64,000 nucleotides of DNA from Methanococcoides sp. AM1 (GCF_900774055.1 NZ_CAAGSW010000001.1:451797-515796), one strand, 5' to 3'; counted from the stretch's first letter, positions 25,963-34,150 are shown. Notes: a model not told the origin generated them from the letters alone. Numbers and translations: made by a program.

Positions 25963-26253
25963 TTAGAACGAATTTATGTTCCTTGTTCCATTGATAAGTT
26001 CATTTGCAGCACCGAACGCATTGCTTCCATAAACATTTGTTTCAAAGAACGAAATTACTTCAGTACCTGCTGCAATCAATAAGAAAGCAGAAACAAGCCC
26101 TACCAGTGATAATTGCAGTACATCATCGTTGTTAGTTTCACTACCATAGATTAAGCCAAGAAATGACAATATTGCTATCCATGGAGCTAAACCCACTGCT
26201 ATACATGCAATCATGTAAACTGCGTATAATCCTAATACGAAGATTACTACCAC
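25963..26253 (-). CDS. Small membrane protein, unknown, start uncertain
   Basis: 96 residues from the GTG at 26253, with three membrane helices (about 3-22, 26-40, 46-68) and a C-terminal soluble tail with N-x-T sequons (NGT). I do not recognise the family. The frame is open upstream to 26302, and a perfect ribosome binding site GGTGAT (26293-26298) sits well before the GTG. A non-standard start (ATT near 26287-26289), adding FDFNLFRNPLVVV, is therefore possible. It lies between the terminator of the 456-residue gene and the palindromic region. Confidence 0.55.
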   Translation of the reverse strand: MVVIFVLGLYAVYMIACIAVGLAPWIAILSFLGLIYGSETNNDDVLQLSLVGLVSAFLLIAAGTEVISFFETNVYGSNAFGAANELINGTRNINSF

Positions 26254-26324
26254 TACAAGAGGATTCCTAAAGAGGTTAAAATCAAAAATAAAATCACCTT
26301 CTTATGTTGATATCATACTATCAA

Positions 26325-26350
26325 AAGGATAGTGTAAATGAACTATCCTT
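26325..26350 (-). terminator. Terminator of the winged-helix/456-residue operon
   Basis: A perfect 9-base-pair inverted repeat (AAGGATAGT at 26325-26333, ACTATCCTT at 26342-26350) with an 8-base loop. It begins at the stop codon of the 456-residue gene and is followed on the minus strand by TTTTGATAG. Confidence 0.6.
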
Positions 26351-27719
26351 ATTCACATCCCCATGTGCCATAAAAGGACGGAGAAGAAAATGTTTTGATG
26401 TATTCTTTGCCTGGGTTTATCTCTCCCTTGCGTACATTTTCATTCCATTTGTCGGAGAGTTCGTTCATGGAAGCAATATTATAAGGTTTAGAGAACCGTG
26501 TACGATATGCTCTTGCCTTCGAAGGCTCAAGTTCTTCACTTGAAGCCGTGTTGCGAATACTAGCAAGTGCAGGTAATGATTGCTTATGGCTCTGCAATTT
26601 ATTTATTTCATTTGCATCCCATAGGCGCCTTGCATCAATATTTAAGGCTTTACCATGCATGACACGATTCTTTGAATTGCCACCGCCTCCGTTCTTGAAA
26701 ATGTCCCTTAACGCCAGATTTGGGGTATACGAAGCAAAGCTTGCCCCCATATCAAAAGCAGGCAATCCGATTAACCCGAACCGTGAAAGCCACAATGGTA
26801 AGTGTTCATCCTGAGCGACGTGGGACAGTTCCGTAATAAGTTTTGAGAGCGTAGCGACCTGAGCATCGTTCCCAGAAATCCTTTCGAGATCTCTTACAGA
26901 TAGATAGATCCCGTCAAACCAATTGTAGTCCATGGCCTCTTTGCTTAAAGATACAATCTTCTTCAACTCATCCGAAAAATCATTACGACCAATCATTGAA
27001 GTATTCAGATTGATAGTATAGAGGCAACCCGGAACAGTTTCTCCTTCATCCTCTCTGTCAGAAATAATAGAACCATACCCTAAGTTAACATTGTGGGAAA
27101 GGCCGATACTGGATGGATATTTCTTATTCATTACAGGTAATATTCCCGACAAAAATTTAGCTTTTGCTTGCAATGATAGGTCTATTGATGCATTAATCAA
27201 TAAGCGAAAAAGATGTTCACCCTCGCAATTATTTGCTAGATCTGTCCAAAATGAATATTTTTGATAGCTTCTCTCCACTGAATCTCCCAAATATGATGAC
27301 AATGCTACAGCTTTCTTGTGATCAAAACCAATATTGTCTTTTTGGAGTATCCATTCTATGCTTTCCTTGAACTTTTGAACACCTTCGTCAGCTGCTAACC
27401 ATGTTACCTCGCTTGGGAACGAGATTAATGTGGGGGAATTGTTCACAAGAGATACATATGATGTCTCATCGCGTCCACTATCCAGCTCTACTTTATTTGC
27501 TTTCGCAAGTAGCTGTTTAGTTCTATATCCATTCATCTCAAGTGGTTTCCCAGCAACCAAATCCTGGTTTTTCAGGATAATTTCGATATCTTCAGTTCCA
27601 GCAATATATGGTACAAGCCTGTTAAGAGATACTGGTTCTATGGAATTGTTTATATCAACCAGTTCTCCTAATTGGGCATCTCCAACGATCTTTTCAATAA
27701 TGGTCTCAGTCGTTCTCAT
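26349..27719 (-). CDS. Unrecognised 456-residue protein in an operon with a winged-helix gene
   Basis: A soluble protein of 456 residues; no signal peptide or membrane helix. I do not recognise it. The middle and C-terminal parts alternate short hydrophobic strands and helices. Near residue 270 is WFDGIYLSVRDLER, and near 310-335 is PLWLSRFGLIGLPAFDMGAS, the sort of late beta-strand pattern seen in TIM-barrel enzymes; this is only a suggestion. A basic low-complexity part with NGGGGNSKNRVMHGKAL follows. The start overlaps the stop of the upstream winged-helix gene by four bases, so the two act together. Codon usage looks more AT-rich than that of the neighbouring alpha-2-macroglobulin gene. 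Confidence 0.75.
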   Translation of the reverse strand: MRTTETIIEKIVGDAQLGELVDINNSIEPVSLNRLVPYIAGTEDIEIILKNQDLVAGKPLEMNGYRTKQLLAKANKVELDSGRDETSYVSLVNNSPTLISFPSEVTWLAADEGVQKFKESIEWILQKDNIGFDHKKAVALSSYLGDSVERSYQKYSFWTDLANNCEGEHLFRLLINASIDLSLQAKAKFLSGILPVMNKKYPSSIGLSHNVNLGYGSIISDREDEGETVPGCLYTINLNTSMIGRNDFSDELKKIVSLSKEAMDYNWFDGIYLSVRDLERISGNDAQVATLSKLITELSHVAQDEHLPLWLSRFGLIGLPAFDMGASFASYTPNLALRDIFKNGGGGNSKNRVMHGKALNIDARRLWDANEINKLQSHKQSLPALASIRNTASSEELEPSKARAYRTRFSKPYNIASMNELSDKWNENVRKGEINPGKEYIKTFSSPSFYGTWGCE

Positions 27720-28228
27720 GAAATATTCTCCGAAGCATAGTTGTCAAATTTGATGCTTAGTTCTTCTATAAATTCAATTAGTGAAGGGATATTTTCAAAA
27801 TCTATGAAAATACTACCTTCCACTTTTTCTCCTTCGAGGAGAGTAAATTTTCTTTCCTGTATTTGTAGGCGGGGTGCTCTTTTACCTTCATGGTAAGACA
27901 GTCGGAATATCTGATCTCCAAAGTCACGAGATTCTTGGAGATATTTGTGTATTAATTTCCCGTTGGGGTAATACAAAATACTCTTTGAACCTGGGATTTT
28001 CCTTTTGTAGATCTCTCTCCGAAAAGTAAGTTCTTCAAGCAAATCTCGAACTCTGTTTTCTGAAAGGTTCAGGAACTCTGCAATCGCTTGCACAGTAATC
28101 CCTTCCGGGTACTGCCTGACTATGTTCAATACCAATGAATGCCTGCCAGTGCCTTTTTCGACAGACCCCTCTGGACCTGAAGACCCAACAATATCACCCA
28201 TTGTTATTTCACTTAATCTAGTTACCAT
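27716..28228 (-). CDS. Winged-helix DNA-binding protein, probable autoregulator
   Basis: 170 residues. After a 25-residue leader, residues about 30-105 form a winged helix: HSLVLNIVRQYPEGITVQAIAEFLNLSENRVRDLLEEL (split here as helices 1-3), then a wing with REIYKRKIPGSKSILYYPNG. The C-terminal 65 residues form an unknown alpha/beta part. The start has GAGGG upstream. It is co-translated with the 456-residue gene (four-base overlap), and a palindrome between its TATA box and start suggests self-control. Confidence 0.78.
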   Translation of the reverse strand: MVTRLSEITMGDIVGSSGPEGSVEKGTGRHSLVLNIVRQYPEGITVQAIAEFLNLSENRVRDLLEELTFRREIYKRKIPGSKSILYYPNGKLIHKYLQESRDFGDQIFRLSYHEGKRAPRLQIQERKFTLLEGEKVEGSIFIDFENIPSLIEFIEELSIKFDNYASENIS

Positions 28229-28245
28229 TTTTAATCCCTCGCATA

Positions 28246-28276
28246 ATACATTGTTATGTATGTAACTTATATATAA
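28246..28276 (-). promoter_or_regulatory. Promoter and operator of the winged-helix operon
   Basis: On the minus strand the TATA box TTTATATATAAG (about 28265-28276) is followed by the inverted repeat ATACAT-AACA-ATGTAT (28246-28261) around the expected transcription start, ahead of the ATG at 28228. This is a typical position for a repressor site. Confidence 0.5.
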
Positions 28277-28547
28277 ATATTACTGTGCATTTATAAGTGA
28301 ATTCGTTTTTATTTAATTCATGTTCTTCTTGCAACCCATATAAATCCTTGAGATTGTAACTATATATCACAGCTGAAATTAGCCGAATGGTTGTTATCAA
28401 ATGTGAAATAAAAAATAATCCTTATAGACATATGAAATAGAGCCTGAATCAAGAAGAACAAACAAAAAAGAAGGGAAAAATAAAAGAAGGGAAAAATAAA
28501 AGAAGGGAAAAATAAAAGAAGAAAATGTAGTAAAAACAAAAAGAAGG
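28277..28547. other. AT-rich intergenic stretch, no gene
   Basis: Contains the 16-base tandem repeat described separately and otherwise only AT-rich sequence between the winged-helix operon promoter and the flavoprotein gene. No RNA gene is recognised. Confidence 0.4.
28468..28523. repeat. 16-base purine-rich tandem repeat, three copies
   Basis: AAGAAGGGAAAAATAA is repeated perfectly at 28468, 28484 and 28500, with a partial fourth unit. It lies just past the stop codon of the flavoprotein gene, so in the transcript it is a pyrimidine-rich (T/C) tract, which may aid archaeal termination. Confidence 0.8.
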
Positions 28548-29105
28548 TCAGTCCATCAGATGCACACCTGCTGACTTTGCATTTTCCATAAGTTCAGTGT
28601 CTTTCATAACGTCGCGTGGAAGATCAAATCCTGCAACAACCAGCCCGTCCTTAATCTCCATTCCGAAGAAGGTCTTCAGGGTTTCGGCGAACTCATCGGA
28701 CACGCTCTCATAGGATGCCTTTTCAGGATCACCCTGGGACCTTACGATCATAGCTTTCTTACCCACAGGTATCCTTGGTTTCAGGTCAGCATCAACAAGT
28801 GCGTAACAGCGGTCAAGGAAAAGCCTCATCTGGCCTGAGAACTGCAGGAAATAGATCGGGGCTCCGAAGACGAAACCGTCTGCTTCCTCTATTCTTTTGT
28901 AGACACCGGTCATGTCATCTTTGATCTTGCATTCAGGCATCACATTACAGAAACCGCATCCCTGACAGCCCTTGAAGTTCAGGTCATTAATGTAGATCGT
29001 TTCCGTCTCAGCACCGCTCTCTGCAACGCCTTCAAGCACTTTCTGCACTACAGTATCCGTGTTCCCGTTCTTTCGGGGGCTTCCTACAATACCCAATACT
29101 TTCAT
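28548..29105 (-). CDS. Iron-sulfur flavoprotein (NADPH-dependent FMN reductase family, Isf-like)
   Basis: 185 residues. The flavodoxin-like fold starts MKVLGIVGSPRKNGNTD, the phosphate-binding loop for FMN. The compact cysteine motif C-x2-C-x2-C-x5-C (CQGCGFCNVMPEC, residues about 48-60) is the [4Fe-4S] site of the Isf family known from Methanosarcina, which passes electrons from ferredoxin. FGAPIYFLQFSGQMRLFLDR is the conserved FMN/dimer helix. Monocistronic; divergent from a small acidic-basic protein gene. Confidence 0.88.
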   Translation of the reverse strand: MKVLGIVGSPRKNGNTDTVVQKVLEGVAESGAETETIYINDLNFKGCQGCGFCNVMPECKIKDDMTGVYKRIEEADGFVFGAPIYFLQFSGQMRLFLDRCYALVDADLKPRIPVGKKAMIVRSQGDPEKASYESVSDEFAETLKTFFGMEIKDGLVVAGFDLPRDVMKDTELMENAKSAGVHLMD

Positions 29106-29207
29106 GTTTCCACATCCTAAAGTAATAATACATATGTAGATTTTTTATGCATAAAGTTATCTAAGGATTTCAGCATCTATTTCACAGAACGCAAAAGTGA
29201 GAATAAA

Positions 29208-29399
29208 ATGACAGATGAAAAGTACAGGAACAAAGAGCAGAAGGAAAAGCAAGAGCAAGAACTGCCTGACGATGAAGAGCTCGATGACCTGATGATCAAA
29301 ACAGCAAAGTCGCAGATAAGGTCAGATTACAGGCGCAGCCTCGGATGCGAGAACTCCCGAAGGTGCATGGACCTGCATAAAAGCAAAAAAGATGAATGA
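29208..29399 (+). CDS. Small highly charged protein, unknown
   Basis: 63 residues, nearly half Lys, Glu, Asp and Arg, with an N-terminal helix MTDEKYRNKEQKEKQEQE, an acidic turn PDDEELDD, and a basic C-terminal half containing two Cys (CENSRRC). Soluble and probably partly disordered. Upstream GTGAG is a weak ribosome binding site. Its position in a divergent intergenic space and clean composition favour a real gene, but no family is recognised. Confidence 0.5.
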   Translation: MTDEKYRNKEQKEKQEQELPDDEELDDLMIKTAKSQIRSDYRRSLGCENSRRCMDLHKSKKDE

Positions 29400-29437
29400 A
29401 ACTGCTCATCCGATCTTCAACCAGCACCAGCAACTTT

Positions 29438-30229
29438 TCAGACGACCAGCCTTTTCTTCATCATATTAACCGAGACCACGAAACCTATTGCACAGACAAC
29501 TACTATCCACAGGAGATTTCCCAGCAGGAACCATCCCGGTGTTCCAAAGGTCAGTGCTCTTATTATGATCACAACGTGGGTCAGTGGCAATATTGCCAGT
29601 GCAATGTACTGTATGATCTCAGGCAAAACGTTCAGGGGGAAGAACGTTCCGCTGAAAAGGAACATCGGAGTTATGAACAGCAGTATCGGATAATTGATGG
29701 ACATTATGTTCGGGGTGACCGCTGCAATGGTCATTCCAAGGCATGCGAAGAGTAAGCCTGCAAGGAAAGCGAACGGTATTATCAACAGTGAATGGGGAAA
29801 AGCTATGAGCCCAAACAATGCAATGACAGGAAGCATCAATGTTGCACTTATCGTGCTTCGGGTAGCGCCCCACAGCAGCTCTCCGATTATGACATCCTCG
29901 ATGCTCAAGGGTGTTGCAATAATGGAATCGAAGGTCTTCTGGTAATACATCCTCACATAGGACCCGTAGCTGCATTCGAAAAAGGCACCATACATCACAG
30001 AGACAGAGATCAGTGCCGGAGCTATGAACTTCGCATAGGGGACGCCGTCTATCTCCTCAATGAACAGTCCCAGCCCGAACCCCATTGCGAAAAGGTAGAG
30101 CAGAGGCTCAATGAAAGGCGGAAGGAAATTGAGCTTGACGTTCTTCATGAAAACGTCCTTGTTCCGTCGCCAGACCTTGATCGCACCCGGTGTCAACTCC
30201 GGGATCTTGAAATACATGCCTATGTTCAT
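29438..30229 (-). CDS. ABC-2 type exporter permease
   Basis: 263 residues with six membrane helices and the ABC2-membrane layout of DrrB/NodJ-type transporters: PPFIEPLLYLFAMGFGLG after the first cytoplasmic helix, EDVIIGELLWGATRST, and FPLNVLPEIIQYIALAILPLTH near the end. It forms the channel with the ATPase encoded six bases upstream. Exported substrate unknown; relatives act on drugs, lipids or polysaccharides. Confidence 0.88.
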   Translation of the reverse strand: MNIGMYFKIPELTPGAIKVWRRNKDVFMKNVKLNFLPPFIEPLLYLFAMGFGLGLFIEEIDGVPYAKFIAPALISVSVMYGAFFECSYGSYVRMYYQKTFDSIIATPLSIEDVIIGELLWGATRSTISATLMLPVIALFGLIAFPHSLLIIPFAFLAGLLFACLGMTIAAVTPNIMSINYPILLFITPMFLFSGTFFPLNVLPEIIQYIALAILPLTHVVIIIRALTFGTPGWFLLGNLLWIVVVCAIGFVVSVNMMKKRLVV

Positions 30230-30235
30230 CCGAAC

Positions 30236-31144
30236 TCACTCCCTCAGTTTCCTGCCAGTAAGCTTCAGAAACACATCCTCAAGCGTCGATGCCCTTGCAG
30301 TAACACTGGTAAGCTCACACTCCGATAACAGATGATCTGTCACTTCCTGTGGGTTATCCGTATATATCTGAACTTCATCCCCGAGGATCTCATAGTTCGC
30401 CTGATGATTATCAAGACACGAGATAACATTAGGATCAGCTTCAGTTTCTACTATGGCAGGACCTATGTTCTCACTGATCATTTCTTCAGGACTGCCTTCC
30501 ACCAGTATCTTACCATTATCCATGATCACGAGCCGGTCACACAACTGGGAAGCTTCTTCAAGATAATGCGTGGTAAGCACAATTGTCACTCCTTCCTTCT
30601 TGAGCCCCTTGAGCTTGTCCCACATCAAATGCCTCGACTGCGGGTCCAGCCCCACCGTAGGCTCATCCAGTATCAGCAATCTCGGTCTATTAATCAATGC
30701 CCGCGCCAGCACCAGCCGCCTCTTCATACCCCCGGAAAGCGACTCTGTCATCGTATCACTCTTCTCTTCCAGATGCACGAACTCAAGAAGCTCATCCACT
30801 CTCCTTCTGGCCTCAGCTTCAGGAATGTCAAAATATCGCGAAAAAACAAGGAGGTTCTCATAAACTGTAAAATCAGGATCAAGATTGTTCTCCTGCGGAA
30901 CAACACCCATCCAAAACTTGATCTCACGCTGGTGATCGTTCACATCCATCCCGAAGACCTCCAGCTTGCCCGAGGTCATCGGAGAAATACACTGTATCAT
31001 CCGCATGGTAGTGGTCTTGCCCGCACCATTGGGGCCCAGGAAACCGAACACTTCCCCTTCCTCCACAGAAAAGGCCACAGAATCCACAGCCAGAAAGTCC
31101 CCGAATACCTTCTTCAAATCCTCAGCTACGATAACAGCAGTAAT
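30236..31144 (-). CDS. ABC-2 type exporter ATPase, probable non-AUG start
   Basis: About 302 residues. DrrA/CcmA-like ATPase: Walker A GPNGAGKTT, Q-loop VVPQENNLD, signature LSGGMKRRL, Walker B LLILDEP, H-loop LTTHYLEEA, and a C-terminal domain of about 70 residues usual in this group. An open frame from the TTG at 31117 would remove the first conserved strand. A ribosome binding site GGTGAT (31150-31155) sits five bases before an in-frame ATT (31142-31144), giving TAVIVAEDLKKVFGD, which matches the family N-terminus. The true start is probably that ATT; a small frameshift from a nearby ATG is the alternative. Confidence 0.85.
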   Translation of the reverse strand: MTAVIVAEDLKKVFGDFLAVDSVAFSVEEGEVFGFLGPNGAGKTTTMRMIQCISPMTSGKLEVFGMDVNDHQREIKFWMGVVPQENNLDPDFTVYENLLVFSRYFDIPEAEARRRVDELLEFVHLEEKSDTMTESLSGGMKRRLVLARALINRPRLLILDEPTVGLDPQSRHLMWDKLKGLKKEGVTIVLTTHYLEEASQLCDRLVIMDNGKILVEGSPEEMISENIGPAIVETEADPNVISCLDNHQANYEILGDEVQIYTDNPQEVTDHLLSECELTSVTARASTLEDVFLKLTGRKLRE

Positions 31145-31296
31145 GATACATCACCAGTTCTTGTCTATAATAAATAATTGCGATGAGACTTGATATAGGT
31201 TTCTCGGATATGTAAAATCCTCAACCAAAATATACTGATAATTTAATCTGCCTGCCAGGATTGTGTCTATAGTTCATTTGAAGACTTCTACAGAGC

Positions 31297-31494
31297 TCAT
31301 TCTTCATCAAAAATAAATACATCCTCTATCTTTGAATCAAAAACCTTTGCAATGGTATAGGCTAATTTCAGGGATGGGTTGTACTTTCCCTTTTCCAGAA
31401 ACAGGATCGTTTCTCTCCTGACACCAACCCTTTTCGCAAGCTCTTCCTGAGTGAGATCATACCTAGCCCGGAGTTCCTTGATTCTGGTTTTCAT
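31297..31494 (-). CDS. XRE/Cro-type helix-turn-helix regulator
   Basis: 65 residues, a minimal HTH_3 domain: [20 protein letters not shown] (helices 1-2) then [20 protein letters not shown] (recognition helix 3 and helix 4), ending in an acidic FDEE tail. It overlaps the preceding membrane-protein gene by four bases (ATGA). In archaea this pair is a common unit in which the small regulator is co-expressed with a DUF2178-type membrane protein. Confidence 0.9.
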   Translation of the reverse strand: MKTRIKELRARYDLTQEELAKRVGVRRETILFLEKGKYNPSLKLAYTIAKVFDSKIEDVFIFDEE

Positions 31495-32264
31495 GGATCT
31501 GTCTCATAGCCTTTCTTATCATAATACCATTTGAGGATAGACCATGAGCCCATCGCGATAATAGCTAGAGGCGCACTCACATCCTTGTAAAGTATATCAG
31601 TGGACCAGTCTGTCACTGTAAGGATCGAAATACATATTAAAAGTATCAAGAAGGCATGATAGCCGGCTTTTTCATTAGTTCTTACAGACCTTTCATCACG
31701 TATAAAATATTCCCGGGGCTTTGTAGCAGTGTACAGGAATATTACCGTGAGCATTGATGCCATAATAATGAGTGCTGCACCGCCCCCGTAGAACTGGAAT
31801 TGCCACAAAATCAGACCCAACAAGAACATTCCCAGAATTATAGCACATGTAGCCATCAGCACAATAATCGTGGCTTTTGCCGCTTTTCCTGAAACTTTTT
31901 CTGTCCGCTCATCATGATCAGGCTCCCCGGTTTTTTTGTGCCTGAGGTCGTAAATGAAGGAAATTAAAGCTCCAATAATCAGTAAAACCGGAAATATTAT
32001 TGCCAGCGCTTCACGTGTTTCTGATTTGAACAAACCGAAAGTGTCTCCATAGATTATCATATCCCAGAGAATCAAAGCAGATAGCATCATTAACACAGCA
32101 ATCGTACATATTACGACTATCCCTCTCACTTTTTCTGTCCTTGTCCTTACACCATGTTCATAATATCCGGTTCTTTTACGCCAGATGCTGTATATGGAGT
32201 GAACCATAATTCCTATTGAAATTCCAATAATTCCCGGCACATACCTGACCATATCCGCTTCCAT
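31491..32264 (-). CDS. DUF2178-type membrane protein with internal repeat
   Basis: 257 residues with about eight membrane helices. Three related cytoplasmic motifs each precede a helical pair: [34 protein letters not shown] and [19 protein letters not shown]. The D-E-R-x-x-x-x-x-x-K-A pattern is that of DUF2178 proteins, which usually carry one copy in about 130 residues. This one therefore looks like a duplicated fusion. It is coupled to the XRE regulator by a four-base overlap. Function unknown; a membrane sensor controlling the regulator is an inference. Confidence 0.7.
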   Translation of the reverse strand: MEADMVRYVPGIIGISIGIMVHSIYSIWRKRTGYYEHGVRTRTEKVRGIVVICTIAVLMMLSALILWDMIIYGDTFGLFKSETREALAIIFPVLLIIGALISFIYDLRHKKTGEPDHDERTEKVSGKAAKATIIVLMATCAIILGMFLLGLILWQFQFYGGGAALIIMASMLTVIFLYTATKPREYFIRDERSVRTNEKAGYHAFLILLICISILTVTDWSTDILYKDVSAPLAIIAMGSWSILKWYYDKKGYETDP

Positions 32265-32578
32265 TTGTCCATCTCCATGAAAGTTATCTAATTCAAACTA
32301 TATGTTAGAGATATGCAACATTAAACATTTATAATTAATGCTATTTTGTTTTTTAATAATGATATGAGAAAATGTAAAGAAGAAGCTGCAGAAGAAAACA
32401 TTCCTGCAAAATGAATCCCAATAATACCAAATGAAAAAGATAATGGAGAATATGCTTTACTTTGCTGGCAAGCCTTCCAATAAGAGGATAAAAGAACACA
32501 AAAATGACGGGATTTAATAAAAGTCCGCTTGAGCAACGCGAAGCGGACGCGGACTGCCGAGTCGCAATTCGGGTTTGA
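32265..32578. other. Intergenic stretch with a strong hairpin, no gene
   Basis: About 310 bases between the DUF2178-type gene and tRNA-Pro. The left part is AT-rich and should hold the promoter of the DUF2178-type gene. The right part holds the hairpin described next. The open frames seen here show no family pattern and are not reported as genes. Confidence 0.45.
32522..32554 (-). other. GC-rich hairpin downstream of tRNA-Pro
   Basis: GTCCGCTT (32523-32530) and AAGCGGAC (32541-32548) are perfect arms with a 10-base loop. An alternative pairing uses AGTCCGC (32522-32528) and GCGGACT (32548-32554). The two structures share the left arm and exclude each other. It lies 25 bases beyond the tRNA 3' end and may act in 3' processing or termination. 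Confidence 0.45.
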
Positions 32579-32653
32579 TGGGGCCGCTGAGATTTGAACT
32601 CAAGTCGCAAGACCCCCAGCCTTGCAGGATGGACCAGGCTACCCTACGGCCCC
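32579..32653 (-). tRNA. tRNA-Pro (GGG)
   Basis: Minus-strand cloverleaf of 75 bases: acceptor GGGGCCG/CGGCCCC, D-arm GGGTAGCCTGGTCCATCC, anticodon stem CAAGG/TCTTG around the loop CTGGGGG (anticodon GGG), and T-arm TTGAG-TTCAAAT-CTCAG. The discriminator is A (32579); CCA is not encoded. No intron. Confidence 0.95.
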
Positions 32654-32733
32654 ACGGGGTCGAACTATAATAAGACTTTTCAGTATATCATTCTTTCTGA
32701 AAAAAAGGTAAAAAAGGGTGTGAAAGTAAAGCT

Positions 32734-33465
32734 TTAAGCTTTCTCCCACTGCTCATATGCATCCACGATCTCCTGTCCTTCAAGGAAGACAAGACCATGA
32801 AGCTGGGCATATTTTATTGCATCTTCTTTAGAGAGGGCCTTGCCGCTGGCATCGTCAAGCATTTCGCAGACCACCATTGCAGGTGTGACATCAGCCATCT
32901 TTGCAATGGCAATGGAGAGTTCGGTCTGTCCCCTGCGCTCATGGACCAACCTGTCAGCTGCACGCAGAAGTGCAACGTGGCCGGGTGTGCGGAATTCGGA
33001 ACCAAAGTCCACATTCTCGCCATCAAGTACCTTTTCGGTGATGTTTGAGAGCTCGTTTATGGTCAGTGCCCTGTCATTATCAGGGATACCTGTGCGTGTT
33101 TTCCTGTGGTTCACCCAGATGGAGAATGAAGAGCGGCTGTCGTAGGCAAGATCGCCACCTCTTTCAACGGTAGTGCCAAGGGCAGGGTAGTTGTCAATTT
33201 CATCACGCAGGATATCGGAAATAAATGGAAGTCCAAGCTTTTCGGAAGAATCGCTATCCAGAGCTACACAGATCAATCCACCGCCGTCCCTGCGCATCCA
33301 GCGGACATCATCAGGAGTGACGGCTCCTGCAGCGATCACAAAATCGGTCTCTCCTTCACGACTGTCGGAATCGAAGATGAAGAACATCTCACCGTTCTGT
33401 GCGGCCTTCAATGCTTTGTTGATGTTATCAGTGTAATTTTCATTGGAACTCATAGGATCACTCAC
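32734..33465 (-). CDS. ribB: 3,4-dihydroxy-2-butanone 4-phosphate synthase RibB
   Basis: About 240 residues. The catalytic loop FDSDSREGETDFVIAA and the later GHVALLRAADRLVHERRGQTE segment, including the R-x-G-x-T-E phosphate site, identify RibB, which converts ribulose 5-phosphate to the four-carbon unit of riboflavin. There is no GTP cyclohydrolase II domain, as is normal in archaea. The start may be the GTG at 33465 or the ATG at 33453; GTGATC lies just before the ATG. It overlaps ribK by eight bases, so kinase and synthase are co-expressed. Confidence 0.93.
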   Translation of the reverse strand: MSDPMSSNENYTDNINKALKAAQNGEMFFIFDSDSREGETDFVIAAGAVTPDDVRWMRRDGGGLICVALDSDSSEKLGLPFISDILRDEIDNYPALGTTVERGGDLAYDSRSSFSIWVNHRKTRTGIPDNDRALTINELSNITEKVLDGENVDFGSEFRTPGHVALLRAADRLVHERRGQTELSIAIAKMADVTPAMVVCEMLDDASGKALSKEDAIKYAQLHGLVFLEGQEIVDAYEQWEKA

Positions 33466-34129
33466 ATGCGCTTCGGTCTTCTATTGTAATCTTTACTTCA
33501 TCCCCGTCCTTGAGATCCAGTGTCTCCCTGAGATGGACAGGGGATATGATCTCCAGCAGATCATGGGGATAATGTGAACGTTCAGGTGTCACCACTGCAC
33601 CGGGGATGCCTTCAACCTCCACAAAATAGCAGTTGCAGCTTCCAAAAGTACGCTGCCCGTTAGTAAAACCGGATATTTGTATCATATTCTTCAGATTTCT
33701 GTTCTTCTGTATGTCTGCACTATGATCGGTAAGTCTCACATTAAGCGTACCCGGATAAGGCACAAAGTCCAGCTTTTCCTCGAACTGGGAACGGTAACCT
33801 TCCTGGGCAATATAATACTGACCTTCACCAAGCCCTGTTATCACATTTCCATACAGCTCCACCTTCTTTTCATCTCCACAGAAGATGTGTCTGTAATCAC
33901 TGTATTCTCTCTCAAGCCATGTGCGACCTTCATCGGTTATGGAGATCATCTGACCTTCAGGAATAATACTACGCTTGATCAGACCTTCCTCTTCAAGCTG
34001 TTTTAACGTTCTTGCAGCTGTCTTGGAACCGGTGGAAGTATATTTGGTAAACTCACTGGAAGAGATCTTAACAGGTCTCTTGAGTGCGCCCAGAAGGGCC
34101 AGGTGTTTCAAGGAATTTATGCGATGCAT
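33458..34129 (-). CDS. ribK: CTP-dependent riboflavin kinase with N-terminal HTH (RbkR type)
   Basis: About 223 residues. Residues 1-80 are a winged-helix domain (HLALLGALKRPVKISSSEFT, TGSKTAARTLKQLEEEGLI). The rest is the archaeal DUF120 riboflavin kinase with GLGEGQYYIAQEGYRSQF and FVPYPGTLNVRL, which phosphorylates riboflavin to FMN with CTP. This fusion is the known bifunctional regulator RbkR, which binds DNA upstream of riboflavin genes. The start is set at the ATG at 34129 (MHRINSLKHL); the longer frame would run through the palindromic operator. It forms an operon with ribB. Confidence 0.92.
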   Translation of the reverse strand: MHRINSLKHLALLGALKRPVKISSSEFTKYTSTGSKTAARTLKQLEEEGLIKRSIIPEGQMISITDEGRTWLEREYSDYRHIFCGDEKKVELYGNVITGLGEGQYYIAQEGYRSQFEEKLDFVPYPGTLNVRLTDHSADIQKNRNLKNMIQISGFTNGQRTFGSCNCYFVEVEGIPGAVVTPERSHYPHDLLEIISPVHLRETLDLKDGDEVKITIEDRSACE

Positions 34130-34150
34130 TTTCAGGACCTTTGTTGGCTC

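Noticed and set aside
28468-28523. Three regularly spaced repeats considered as a CRISPR array
   Set aside because: The 16-base units are contiguous with no spacers and no cas gene is near.
32321-32610. Hydrophobic minus-strand open frames next to tRNA-Pro
   Set aside because: They overlap the tRNA or the GC-rich hairpin, are unrelated to any family I know, and lack ribosome binding sites.
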